64,000 nt of DNA from Sphingomonas insulae (GTDB lineage Bacteria; Pseudomonadota; Alphaproteobacteria; Sphingomonadales; Sphingomonadaceae): assembly GCF_010450875.1 (NCBI RefSeq), contig NZ_CP048422.1, positions 1,109,001 through 1,173,000 of the forward strand, written 5' to 3'. Within the stretch, counting starts at the first letter, position 1, and each line of letters starts with the position of its first letter. Below the pieces are notes generated by a model. It saw nothing but the letters and a program-made list of their open reading frames with translations. It was not told where the DNA came from and did no database searches. A program made the position numbers and the translations under genes. Positions 56,502 to 64,000 of this stretch are shown piece after piece.

Positions 56502-57464
56502 GTGATCGACGCCCGCGTCCTCGCCACCTTCTGCGCCCATGGCGGGCGGATGGCGGCGGCGCGCGCGGCGTTCGGCGGCGGCGACTGGATCGACCTGTCG
56601 ACGGGCATTGCGCCGTGGGGCTGGCCGGTCGATGACCTGCCGCTCGGGCTGGACCACCTGCCGGAGCCGGACGCGATCACCGCGCTGGAAGCCGCCGCGG
56701 CCGGTGCGTTCGGGGTGACCGATCCCGCCGGTGTCGTCGCGGTGCCGGGAACCGACCTCGCCATGCGGCTGCTCGCCACGATGCTGCCGGCGGATCGTGC
56801 CGCGGTCCTGCAACCGGGCTATGCCGGTCACCGCGCCGCATGGCCGGACGCGCAACCGGTCGCCGCGCTGCCGGCGCCCGACGCCGACCTGTTCGTCCTT
56901 GCCAGCCCGGCCAATCCCGATGGTCGCGTCACCGACCCCGTCACCCTGCGCGCGCTGGCGGCGCGGATGACCGTCGTGGTCGACGAAGCCTATGCCGATC
57001 CCGATCCCGGCCTGTGTCCGCAGGCATCGGATCGACTGATCGTGCTGCGATCGTTCGGCAAATTCTACGGCCTGCCCGGCCTGCGCCTCGGCTTCGTCGT
57101 CGCCGGGCCGGCCATCGCCCGGCGCCTGCGGGCGATGATCGGCGACTGGCCGGTGTCCGGTCCGGCGGTCGCGATCGGCACGCTTGCCTATGCGGATGCC
57201 GACTGGCGCCGGGCGCAACGGGCACGGATCGTCGAGACGGGCGGGATGCTGGACACGGTGCTGACCGCGGCTGGCATCGCCATCGTCGGCACGGCACCGC
57301 TGTTCCGGCTGGTGGCCTGCCGCAGCGCCCTGTTCGAGACGCTTGCGCGCCACGCCATCCTGACCCGCCCGTTCGCTGACCGGCCCGATCGCCTTCGTAT
57401 CGGCCTGCCGCGCGGCAGCGCCGCCATCACTCGTCTTGCCACCGCCCTGGAGGTCCCCCGATGA
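56502..57464 (+). CDS. cobC: L-threonine-O-3-phosphate decarboxylase (aminotransferase class I fold)
   Basis: 320 residues from GTG 56502, one base after the btuB stop. FCAHGGRMAAARAAFGG and IDLSTGIAPWGWP are the usual start of alphaproteobacterial CobC. The PLP lysine is in RSFGKFYGLPGLRLGF, with VVVDEAYAD upstream. It decarboxylates threonine phosphate to the aminopropanol phosphate used by CbiB (called CobD in Salmonella). The next gene overlaps its stop (ATGA). Slightly short compared with typical 330-360 residues. Confidence 0.92.
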   Translation: MIDARVLATFCAHGGRMAAARAAFGGGDWIDLSTGIAPWGWPVDDLPLGLDHLPEPDAITALEAAAAGAFGVTDPAGVVAVPGTDLAMRLLATMLPADRAAVLQPGYAGHRAAWPDAQPVAALPAPDADLFVLASPANPDGRVTDPVTLRALAARMTVVVDEAYADPDPGLCPQASDRLIVLRSFGKFYGLPGLRLGFVVAGPAIARRLRAMIGDWPVSGPAVAIGTLAYADADWRRAQRARIVETGGMLDTVLTAAGIAIVGTAPLFRLVACRSALFETLARHAILTRPFADRPDRLRIGLPRGSAAITRLATALEVPR

Positions 57465-58078
57465 CCGAAGCCGACGATACCGGCGATTACGCCCGCCACA
57501 ACGCCCGCATGGCCCGCGTCGCCGCGGCGCGCGAGAAGATGCAGGCGCGCCGTACGCTGGAGCGCGGCCTGCTGATCGTCCACACCGGCAACGGCAAGGG
57601 CAAATCCTCCTCCGCCTTCGGCATGGCGATCCGCAGCATCGGCTGGGGCCTGAAGGTCGCGATCCTGCAATACGTCAAGGGCAAGTGGGAGACGGGCGAG
57701 CGCAACTTTTTCGAAGCGCATCCCGACCTCGCCACGTTCGAGGTGATGGGCGAGGGGTTCACCTGGGACACGCAGGACCGCGCGCTCGATATCACCGCGG
57801 CGCGCGCGGCCTGGGAGCGATCGAAGCAGATGATCCTCGACCCCACGATCGACTTCGTCATCCTCGACGAACTCAACATCGTGCTGCGCGACGACACGCT
57901 GCCGATCGCCGAGATCGTCGCGTTCCTGAAGGAGCGCCCGCTCACCAAGCACATCTGCATCACCGGCCGCACCGCCAAGCCGGAACTGCTGGAGATCGCC
58001 GACCTCATCACCGATTTCACCGAGGTACGGCATCCCTACAAGGCCGGGTTCAAGGCGCAGCGCGGGGTGGAATATTGA
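57461..58078 (+). CDS. cobO: Cob(I)yrinic acid a,c-diamide adenosyltransferase
   Basis: 205 residues. P-loop IVHTGNGKGKSSSAFGMAIR; ILQYVKGKWETGERNFF; FEVMGEGFTWDTQD; VILDELNIVLRDD; HICITGRTAKPELLEIADLITDFTEVRHPYKAGFKAQRGVEY. These are the full set of CobO/BtuR blocks. It transfers the adenosyl group of ATP to cobalt. Overlaps cobC by four bases and btuF by one (TGATG), so it is translated as part of the operon. Confidence 0.96.
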   Translation: MTEADDTGDYARHNARMARVAAAREKMQARRTLERGLLIVHTGNGKGKSSSAFGMAIRSIGWGLKVAILQYVKGKWETGERNFFEAHPDLATFEVMGEGFTWDTQDRALDITAARAAWERSKQMILDPTIDFVILDELNIVLRDDTLPIAEIVAFLKERPLTKHICITGRTAKPELLEIADLITDFTEVRHPYKAGFKAQRGVEY

Positions 58079-58881
58079 TGCGACGGCTGATCGCCCTCGC
58101 AGCCTTGCCGCTGCTCTCGGCGGCGCCGGTCCGCGCACCCCGCATCGTATCGATCAACCCGTGCATCGATGCGGTGCTCATGCACGTCGCCGATCCGTCC
58201 CAGATCGTCGGCATCAGCCATTATTCGCAGGATCCGCGGGCGACGTCGATCCCGCTGGCGCAGGCGATGCAATTCACCGCGACCTCCGGCACCGCCGAGG
58301 AAGTGGTGGCGCTCGCCCCCGACGTGGTGATGAGCGGACCGCACGTCGCCCCCGCGACGATCGCCGCGCTGAAGCGGATGCGGATCAGGCTGGTGCAATA
58401 TCCTGTGCCGGATTCGGTCACCGAGAGCGAGGAGCAGGTGCGCGACATCGCCCGCATCGCGGGGCATGCCCCGCGGGGACAAGCCCTGGCGCGGCGGATC
58501 GCGTCCGCGGCACGGCCCATGACGGAGACGCAAGTCCCTGCGCTGATCTGGCAATCGGGCGGGCTGGTGCCGGGGGCGGGCACGCTGCCCGACGAACTGC
58601 TGTCGCGCGCCGGTTTCCGCAACATGAGCGCGGTCTATGGCCTGAAGAAATGGGACGTGCTGCCGCTGGAATATCTCATCGCCCGGCCGCCGCGCGTGCT
58701 GCTGTCGGTCGGTGCGGCGGAGGTGGGCGAGGATCGGCTGACCGCGCACCCCGCGGTTCGCCGTCTGGCGCAGCGGATCGCGATCGCGCCCTATCCGTCG
58801 CGGCTGATGAACTGCGGCGGGCCGACGATCGTCGCGGCGATGGCGCGCCTGCGCCGGATACGGAAGGGGATGGGGGCATGA
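58078..58881 (+). CDS. btuF: Periplasmic corrinoid-binding protein of ABC transporter
   Basis: 267 residues. Signal peptide MRRLIALAALPLLSAAPVRA, then RIVSINPCIDAVLMHVADPSQIVGISHYSQDP and EEVVALAPDVVMSGPHV, a type III (helical-backbone) binding protein. No lipobox cysteine is evident near the cleavage site. Placed directly before btuC and btuD with an ATGA overlap. It should bind B12 or cobinamide brought in by BtuB and deliver it to BtuCD. Confidence 0.9.
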   Translation: MRRLIALAALPLLSAAPVRAPRIVSINPCIDAVLMHVADPSQIVGISHYSQDPRATSIPLAQAMQFTATSGTAEEVVALAPDVVMSGPHVAPATIAALKRMRIRLVQYPVPDSVTESEEQVRDIARIAGHAPRGQALARRIASAARPMTETQVPALIWQSGGLVPGAGTLPDELLSRAGFRNMSAVYGLKKWDVLPLEYLIARPPRVLLSVGAAEVGEDRLTAHPAVRRLAQRIAIAPYPSRLMNCGGPTIVAAMARLRRIRKGMGA

Positions 58882-59840
58882 CGCGGCTCAACATCGGTTT
58901 GCTGGCCGCCCTGCTGGTCGCCGCCGCACTGTCGGTGGCAGCGGGCAAGGTGTGGGTACCGTGGGATGCGTGGACCGCCGCCGACCCCCGATCGATCATC
59001 ATCGTCGAACTGCGCCTGCCGCGCACGATATTGGCGCTGCTGGTCGGTGCGGCGCTGGGGCTGTCGGGTGCGGTGATGCAGGGCTATCTGCGCAATCCGC
59101 TCGCCGATCCCGGCCTGTTCGGCGTGTCGTCGGGCGCGGCGTTGGGTGCGGTGCTGTCCCTCTATTTCGGCTATGCGGCGCAGGCGTGGCTGCTGCCCGG
59201 TTTCGCGCTTGCCGGTGCGGGCGCGACGATGGCGCTGCTCGCGCTGATCGCCGGCCGGTCGGGCAGCCTGATCCTGTTCACGCTGGCGGGCATGATCCTG
59301 ACGAGCATCGCCGGGTCGCTGACCGCGCTGGCGATCAGCCTCGCGCCGACGCCGTTCGTCTCGTCGCAGATCGTCACCTGGCTGATGGGTGCGCTGACCG
59401 ACCGCAGCTGGGACGACGTGACGATCGCGCTACCGCTGATCGTCGTCGGCGCCGCCGTGCTGGCGATGACCGCACGGTCGCTCGACGCGCTGACGCTGGG
59501 CGAACAGGCGGCGCGGTCGATCGGCGTCGATCCCGCACGGTTGCAGGGGCTGGTGATCGCCGGTGTCGCGCTGACCGTCGGCGCGGCGGTGGCGTCTGCC
59601 GGGGTGATCGGCTTCGTCGGGCTGATGGTGCCGCACCTCGTCCGCCCGCTCGCCGGCAATCGCCCCTCGGCGATCCTGCTGCCATCGGCATTGGGCGGTG
59701 CGCTGCTGCTGACGCTCGCCGATTGCCTCGTCCGGCTGTTGCCGACGGTCAGCGAATTGCGGCTGGGCATCGCCATGTCGATGCTCGGCGGGCCGTTCTT
59801 CCTCTACCTGCTGATCGCGATGCGCCGGAGGCTCGCATGA
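58878..59840 (+). CDS. btuC: Vitamin B12 ABC transporter permease
   Basis: 320 residues, FecCD type with about nine to ten helices. RLPRTILALLVGAALGLSGAVMQGYLRNPLADPGLFGVSSGAALGAV is the family block, and GVIGFVGLMVPHLVRPLAG holds the coupling helix contacting BtuD. Substrate is set by its neighbours. ATGA overlaps on both sides. Confidence 0.94.
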   Translation: MTRLNIGLLAALLVAAALSVAAGKVWVPWDAWTAADPRSIIIVELRLPRTILALLVGAALGLSGAVMQGYLRNPLADPGLFGVSSGAALGAVLSLYFGYAAQAWLLPGFALAGAGATMALLALIAGRSGSLILFTLAGMILTSIAGSLTALAISLAPTPFVSSQIVTWLMGALTDRSWDDVTIALPLIVVGAAVLAMTARSLDALTLGEQAARSIGVDPARLQGLVIAGVALTVGAAVASAGVIGFVGLMVPHLVRPLAGNRPSAILLPSALGGALLLTLADCLVRLLPTVSELRLGIAMSMLGGPFFLYLLIAMRRRLA

Positions 59841-60607
59841 CCCTGCTGACCGCCGAAGGCATCGGCCTGTCGATCGGCGGCAACCGCATCCTCGATGCGG
59901 TCGACGTCGCATTCCGCCGTGGCCGGGTCACCGCGTTGCTCGGCCCCAATGGCGCGGGCAAGAGCAGCCTGCTGGCGTGCCTCGCTGCGCTGCGTGTTCC
60001 GAACGAGGGCGCGGCACGGCTGGATGGTGCCGACGTCGCCGGCCTCGACCGCCGCGAACGCGGGCGGCGGATCGGTTTCCTGCCGCAGGCCGCCGACGTG
60101 CATTGGGACGTCGACGTCGCCACGCTGGTCGCCCTCGGCCGTCTGCCGCATCAGGGCCGCTGGGGCGCGACCGCGGCCGATCGTGCCGCGGTCGAGCGCG
60201 CGCTCGCCGCCACCGACATGGACGGCCTGCGCACCCGCGGCGTCGAGCGACTGTCGGGCGGCGAGCGGGGGCGGGCGTTGCTGGCCAGGGTGCTGGCGGG
60301 CGAACCCGAATGGCTGCTGGCGGACGAACCGCTCGCCAGCCTCGACCCCGCGCACCAGCTCGACGTGCTGGCACGGCTGCGCGGTGTCGCCGATGCTGGC
60401 AGCGGCGTGGTGCTGGTGCTGCACGACCTGCACCTCGCCGCGCGGATCGCCGACGATGCGGTGCTGATGCGCGGCGGCCGGGTGATCGCCGCCGGTCCCG
60501 CCGACGACGTGTTGACCGCGCCGCTGATCGCGCAGGCCTATGGCGTCGACGTCGAGATCGGGGTCACGCCCGGCGGCCAGCGGTTCATCCTGCCGATCGC
60601 GCGGTGA
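59837..60607 (+). CDS. btuD: Vitamin B12 ABC transporter ATPase
   Basis: 256 residues. Walker A LLGPNGAGKSSLLACLA; Q-loop IGFLPQAADVHWD; signature ERLSGGERGRALLARVLAG (SGGER in place of SGGQ); Walker B WLLADEPLASLDPAHQLD; and switch His in VLVLHDLHLAARIAD. Powers import through BtuC. It overlaps cbiB by four bases (GTGA). Confidence 0.95.
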   Translation: MTLLTAEGIGLSIGGNRILDAVDVAFRRGRVTALLGPNGAGKSSLLACLAALRVPNEGAARLDGADVAGLDRRERGRRIGFLPQAADVHWDVDVATLVALGRLPHQGRWGATAADRAAVERALAATDMDGLRTRGVERLSGGERGRALLARVLAGEPEWLLADEPLASLDPAHQLDVLARLRGVADAGSGVVLVLHDLHLAARIADDAVLMRGGRVIAAGPADDVLTAPLIAQAYGVDVEIGVTPGGQRFILPIAR

Positions 60608-61515
60608 CCCATGCGGCGCTTCTGCTCGCGGCGCTGATCGTGGAGGCGGCGCTGGGCTATCGGCGCCGATGGCCACATCCGGTGCAGGCGGCGGGTGCGT
60701 GGATCGCCGCATTCGAACGGCGTTGCAATCGAGGCGATCCCGCGACGCAGCGGCTGGCGGGCGTCGCACTGCTGGTGTCGCTGGTCGCGCTCGGCGCGGC
60801 GGCGGGCTGGATCCTCGGGCGTCTGGCGGGGAAGGGCTGGGGCCTGATCGTCGTCGTGCTGGTTGCCTCCACCGGCCTTGCGCAGCGCAGCCTGCACGAT
60901 CACGTCGCCGCCGTGCTAGCCCCGCTCGTCGCCGGTGATCTCCCCGCAGCGCGTCGTGCCGTCGCGATGATCGTCGGCCGCGACACCGCCACGCTGGACG
61001 AGGCGGGGATCGCCACCGCAGCGATCGAAAGCCTTGCCGAAAGCTTCTGCGACGGGGTCGTCGCCCCCGCCTTCTGGTTTCTCATCGCCGGTCTGCCCGG
61101 CCTGTTCGCGGCAAAGGCGATCAACACCGCCGATTCGATGGTCGGCCATCGTACGCCCCGCCTGATCCGGTTCGGCTGGGCCTGCGCCCGTGCCGATGAC
61201 GGCATCAACTGGCTGCCGGCGCGCCTGTCGGGCGTGTTGATCTGCCTCGCCGGCGGGGGCGGGTGGCGGACGATGCTGCGCGATGCCCGCCGCCACGCCT
61301 CGCCCAACGGCGGCTGGCCGGAGGCGGCGATGGCGGGTGCGCTCGACCGCCGGCTGGGTGGGCCGGTCACCTACGACGGCGAAGCGGCGATGCGGGCGAC
61401 GCTGGGCAGCGGCGGCGCGCCCGATGCCGCCGACCTGCGCCGTGCACTGCACCTCTATCGCATCGCCTGTCTCGGGCTATGGATCGCTACGGGGGTCGTC
61501 GCATGGGCGCTGTGA
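60604..61515 (+). CDS. cbiB: Adenosylcobinamide-phosphate synthase
   Basis: 303 residues from GTG 60604, in the btuD stop. Membrane protein with RRWPHPVQAAGAWIAAFERR near the start; GRDTATLDEAGIATAAIESLAESFCDGVVAPAFWFLIAGLPGLFAAKAINTADSMVGH is the highly conserved CbiB/CobD core. It joins aminopropanol phosphate (from CobC) to cobyric acid. Naming: CbiB in Salmonella, CobD in alphaproteobacteria. It overlaps cobQ by 13 bases. Confidence 0.94.
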   Translation: MTHAALLLAALIVEAALGYRRRWPHPVQAAGAWIAAFERRCNRGDPATQRLAGVALLVSLVALGAAAGWILGRLAGKGWGLIVVVLVASTGLAQRSLHDHVAAVLAPLVAGDLPAARRAVAMIVGRDTATLDEAGIATAAIESLAESFCDGVVAPAFWFLIAGLPGLFAAKAINTADSMVGHRTPRLIRFGWACARADDGINWLPARLSGVLICLAGGGGWRTMLRDARRHASPNGGWPEAAMAGALDRRLGGPVTYDGEAAMRATLGSGGAPDAADLRRALHLYRIACLGLWIATGVVAWAL

Positions 61516-62963
61516 TGCTGCAGGGGACCGGATCGGACGTCGGCAAGTCGGTGCTGGTCGCCGGCCTGTGCCGCGCGCTGTCCAACCGCGGCCTTACCGT
61601 CCGCCCGTTCAAGCCGCAGAACATGTCGAACAACGCCGCGGTGAGCGCCGATGGCGGCGAGATCGGCCGGGCGCAGGCGTTGCAGGCGATCGCCGCCCGC
61701 ATCGCGCCGACCACCGACATGAACCCGGTGCTGCTGAAGCCGCAGAGCGACCGCACCGCGCAACTCGTCGTCAACGGCAGGGTGCGCGGGCTGATGGGGC
61801 CGGGCGACTATCGCCGCCGCAAGACCGACCTGCTGGACGAGGTCCTCGCCGCCTATCGCCGCCTGTGCGCGCAGGCGGACATCGTCGTGGTGGAGGGTGC
61901 GGGATCGCCGGCCGAGATCAACCTGCGTGGCGGTGACATCGCCAACATGGGCTTTGCCCGGGCGGCGGGGGTGCCGGTGGTGCTGGTCGGCGACATCGAT
62001 CGCGGCGGCGTCATCGCATCGCTGGTCGGCACGCGCGCGGTGATCGATCCCGATGATGCGGCGATGATCCACGGCTTCATCGTCAACAAATTCCGCGGCG
62101 ACCTGTCGCTGTTCGACGATGGCCTGACGGCGATCGCGGACCGCACCGGCTGGCGCAGCGTCGGCGTGGTGCCGTGGCTGGCCGATGCCGCGCGCCTGCC
62201 GGCCGAGGATGCGGTGGCGCTGGGGCGTGATGGGACGCGCGGCGGGGGTGCGCTGGTCGCGGTGCCGATGCTCTCGCGGATCGCCAATTTCGACGACATG
62301 GACGCGCTGGCGCACGAACCCGGCATCCGGCTGGCGATGATCCCGCCCGGCCAGCCGATCCCGGGCGAGGCCGCCTGGGTGATATTGCCCGGTACCAAGG
62401 CGACGATCCCCGACCTCGGCTTCCTGCGCGCGCAGGGCTGGGACGTCGACATCGCCGCGCACGTCCGTCGCGGCGGACGCGTGCTCGGCATCTGCGGCGG
62501 GTACCAGATGCTCGGCCGCACCGTGTCCGATCCTGCGGGTATCGAGGGAGCGGCGGGGACGGTCGCCGGCCTCGGCCTGTTGCCGGTCGACACCGTGATC
62601 GCCGCCGACAAGCGCACGCGCGCGGTGACCGGCACCTTCGCCTCCTCGGACACGGGCTTTGCCGGGTACGAGATCCACGCCGGCGTCACCCGCGTCGATC
62701 TCGGCACGCCGCCGCTGTTGCGGATGGACGACGGCAGTGTCGATGGCGCGGTCGCGCGCGATGGCCGCATCGCTGGCTGCTACGTCCACGGCCTGTTCGA
62801 CCGCGCCGACGCGCGCGCGCACCTGATCGCGCCGCTCGGCATCGCCTCGGACGGCTTCGACCGGCGCGAGGTGATCGACGCGGCGCTGGACGGCATCGCC
62901 GCAACGCTGGAACGGGCACTCGACATCGACGCGCTGATCGCGCTGGCAAGGACCGCCGCATGA
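61503..62963 (+). CDS. cobQ: Cobyric acid synthase
   Basis: 486 residues. N-terminal synthetase domain MLQGTGSDVGKSVLVAGLCRAL with FKPQNMSNNAAVSADGGEIGRAQALQA. A class I glutamine amidotransferase-like domain follows at about residue 255 with GGRVLGICGGYQMLGR (Cys) and CYVHGLFD (His). It amidates four carboxyls of adenosylcobyrinate diamide. ATG 61503 fits the family start; ATG 61515 (TGATG) is an alternative. Confidence 0.95.
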   Translation: MGAVMLQGTGSDVGKSVLVAGLCRALSNRGLTVRPFKPQNMSNNAAVSADGGEIGRAQALQAIAARIAPTTDMNPVLLKPQSDRTAQLVVNGRVRGLMGPGDYRRRKTDLLDEVLAAYRRLCAQADIVVVEGAGSPAEINLRGGDIANMGFARAAGVPVVLVGDIDRGGVIASLVGTRAVIDPDDAAMIHGFIVNKFRGDLSLFDDGLTAIADRTGWRSVGVVPWLADAARLPAEDAVALGRDGTRGGGALVAVPMLSRIANFDDMDALAHEPGIRLAMIPPGQPIPGEAAWVILPGTKATIPDLGFLRAQGWDVDIAAHVRRGGRVLGICGGYQMLGRTVSDPAGIEGAAGTVAGLGLLPVDTVIAADKRTRAVTGTFASSDTGFAGYEIHAGVTRVDLGTPPLLRMDDGSVDGAVARDGRIAGCYVHGLFDRADARAHLIAPLGIASDGFDRREVIDAALDGIAATLERALDIDALIALARTAA

Positions 62964-63976
62964 CCGAAACCGACGTCCGCAGCTATCTCGACGCCCTCGC
63001 CAAACCGCGTGGCAGCCTCGGCCGGCTGGAGGATATCGCCGTGCGGCTCGCCGTCACGCAGCGGCGGATCGATGCGCGCACCCGCCCGCGGCGGATCGTG
63101 CTGTTCGCCGGCGATCACGGCTGCGTCTCCGACGGCGTGTCGGCATGGCCCTCGGCGGTCACCGGCATGATGGTCGCGACGATCCTGGCTGGGCAGGCGA
63201 CCAGCAGCGCGCTCGCCCGCGCGCACGACTGCCCGTTGCGGCTGGTCGATGTCGGTGTGTTCGGCCCGCGGATCGCGGCGGCGCCGTCGTTCTTTCGCGA
63301 CGCGCGGATCGGTGATGGCACCGCCAGCCTCGCGCACGGCGCGGCGATGGATGTCGCCCGCTTCGACGCGGCGTGGCAGGTCGGCGCACAGGAAGCGGAT
63401 CGCGCCGCCGACGACGGCGCGGCGCTGCTGATCGCGGGCGAGATGGGGATCGGCAACACCACTCCCGCCGCCGCGCTCACCGCGCTGCTGACCGGCGTCG
63501 CCGCCGCCGAAGCCGTGGGCCGCGGGGCCGGGGCGGACGATGCGATGCTCGCGGTGAAGTCACAGATCGTCGCCGATGCGGTGGCGCGCGCGGCACCGTT
63601 GCTATCCACCGATCCGATGCGGGCGATCGCCATGATCGGCGGGTATGAGATCGCGGCGATCGCCGGCTTCTTTGCCCGCGGTGCCGCGCGGGGGGCGACG
63701 TTGCTCCTCGACGGCTATGTCGCGACCGCGGGGGCGCTGGTCGCCGAACGCCTTGCCCCCGGCACCGTCGCGGCGATGATCGCGGGCCATCGTTCCGCCG
63801 AGCCGGGCCATGCCGCCGCGCTCGCGCATCTTGGCCTCGATCCGCTGCTCGACTGGCACATGCGGCTGGGCGAGGGCAGCGGTGCGCTGGTCGCACTGCC
63901 GCTGCTCGATGCGGCGGCGGCGGTGCTCAACGATGTCGTCCGGCTCGACGCGATCGGCGCGGAGCGAGCGGACTGA
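62960..63976 (+). CDS. cobT: Nicotinate-nucleotide:dimethylbenzimidazole phosphoribosyltransferase
   Basis: 338 residues. KPRGSLGRLEDIAVRLAVTQ, VLFAGDHGCVSDGVSAWPSAVTGMMV, LVDVGVFGP, AGEMGIGNTTPAAALTALLTG (phosphoribosyl/product loop) and LLDGYVATAGALVAERLAPG, with the catalytic Glu expected near the end (LGEGSGALVALPLLDAAAAVLND). It activates the lower-ligand base as alpha-ribazole phosphate. ATGA overlap with cobQ. Confidence 0.95.
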   Translation: MTETDVRSYLDALAKPRGSLGRLEDIAVRLAVTQRRIDARTRPRRIVLFAGDHGCVSDGVSAWPSAVTGMMVATILAGQATSSALARAHDCPLRLVDVGVFGPRIAAAPSFFRDARIGDGTASLAHGAAMDVARFDAAWQVGAQEADRAADDGAALLIAGEMGIGNTTPAAALTALLTGVAAAEAVGRGAGADDAMLAVKSQIVADAVARAAPLLSTDPMRAIAMIGGYEIAAIAGFFARGAARGATLLLDGYVATAGALVAERLAPGTVAAMIAGHRSAEPGHAAALAHLGLDPLLDWHMRLGEGSGALVALPLLDAAAAVLNDVVRLDAIGAERAD

Positions 63977-63977
63977 C

Positions 63978-64000
63978 ATGGCGACCGCGCCGCCATGGGC
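63978..64000 (+). CDS. Start of the next operon gene, cut by the window edge (possibly cobS)
   Basis: ATG at 63978, two bases after the cobT stop, reads MATAPPW and is then lost. Given that CobU and CobT are present, the missing last enzyme, AdoCbi-GDP ribazoletransferase (CobS), or an alpha-ribazole phosphatase would be expected here. Only seven codons are visible, so this is context inference. Confidence 0.3.

Noticed and set aside
53504..56779. 1091-codon minus-strand frame over cobU and btuB
   Set aside because: Antisense to the clear btuB gene and riboswitch. No protein motif in it.
1..64000. CRISPR array, prophage or secretion-system cluster
   Set aside because: No regularly spaced direct repeats, phage structural genes or secretion ATPases are visible; the only mobile DNA seen is the intact IS3 element and one remnant.

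Overview
The window looks like chromosome from a Sphingomonas-like alphaproteobacterium (Sphingomonadaceae). The evidence is high GC, abundant TonB-dependent receptors with a DIVVTGxR-type N-terminal motif, a CrtW-type ketolase, LOV histidine kinases and a proteobacterial rhodopsin with its Blh partner. The assignment rests on gene style and not on a phylogenetic marker.

Layout. 1-4.5 kb: a cyclophilin (cut by the window edge), tRNA-Ser(GGA), a three-gene operon (SRPBCC protein, Zn alcohol dehydrogenase, SDR) and a DUF4142 protein. 4.9-6.5 kb: a rhodopsin / beta-carotene-cleaving Blh operon. 7.4-11.7 kb: a TonB receptor with a prolyl-4-hydroxylase-like dioxygenase. 12.8-22.3 kb: a nutrient-scavenging cluster of penicillin-acylase-family Ntn hydrolase, divergent LysR regulator, DUF1611/DgcN-like enzyme, TonB receptor and S9 peptidase. 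22.5-22.8 kb: a decayed IS3-type transposase. 22.9-30.9 kb: a DctBD-like two-component system divergent from a truncated dctA, a frameshifted TonB receptor and an SGNH-type protein. 31.1-35.1 kb: two LOV photoreceptor kinases of different kinase classes, a single-domain response regulator and a small HhH protein. 35.3-39 kb: a BCCT transporter, then an intact IS3-family element (4-bp target duplication) that splits a 108-codon ORF. 39-45.5 kb: a short TonB-receptor-like barrel with a secreted DIVVTG-motif protein, CrtW ketolase, a metallophosphoesterase with two frameshifts and a SirB1-like protein. 45.6-53.7 kb: MFS exporter, M28 peptidase, DUF983 protein, two glycosyltransferase-type genes and a periplasmic trehalase. 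53.7-64 kb: a cobalamin salvage locus (cobU; riboswitch; btuB-cobC-cobO-btuF-btuC-btuD-cbiB-cobQ-cobT-), tightly overlapped and running off the right edge.

Themes. (1) Light: a donor-less rhodopsin plus Blh, two LOV kinases and a ketocarotenoid gene lie within 40 kb. (2) Outer-membrane import: five TonB-receptor-type genes, mostly beside a degrading enzyme or regulator. (3) Vitamin B12: import and late assembly steps under one riboswitch, with no corrin-ring genes in view. Three genes carry four apparent one-base losses, all in G/C homopolymers; consensus error must be excluded before any is called a true pseudogene. Function calls come from reading translated motifs only; no database search was possible.
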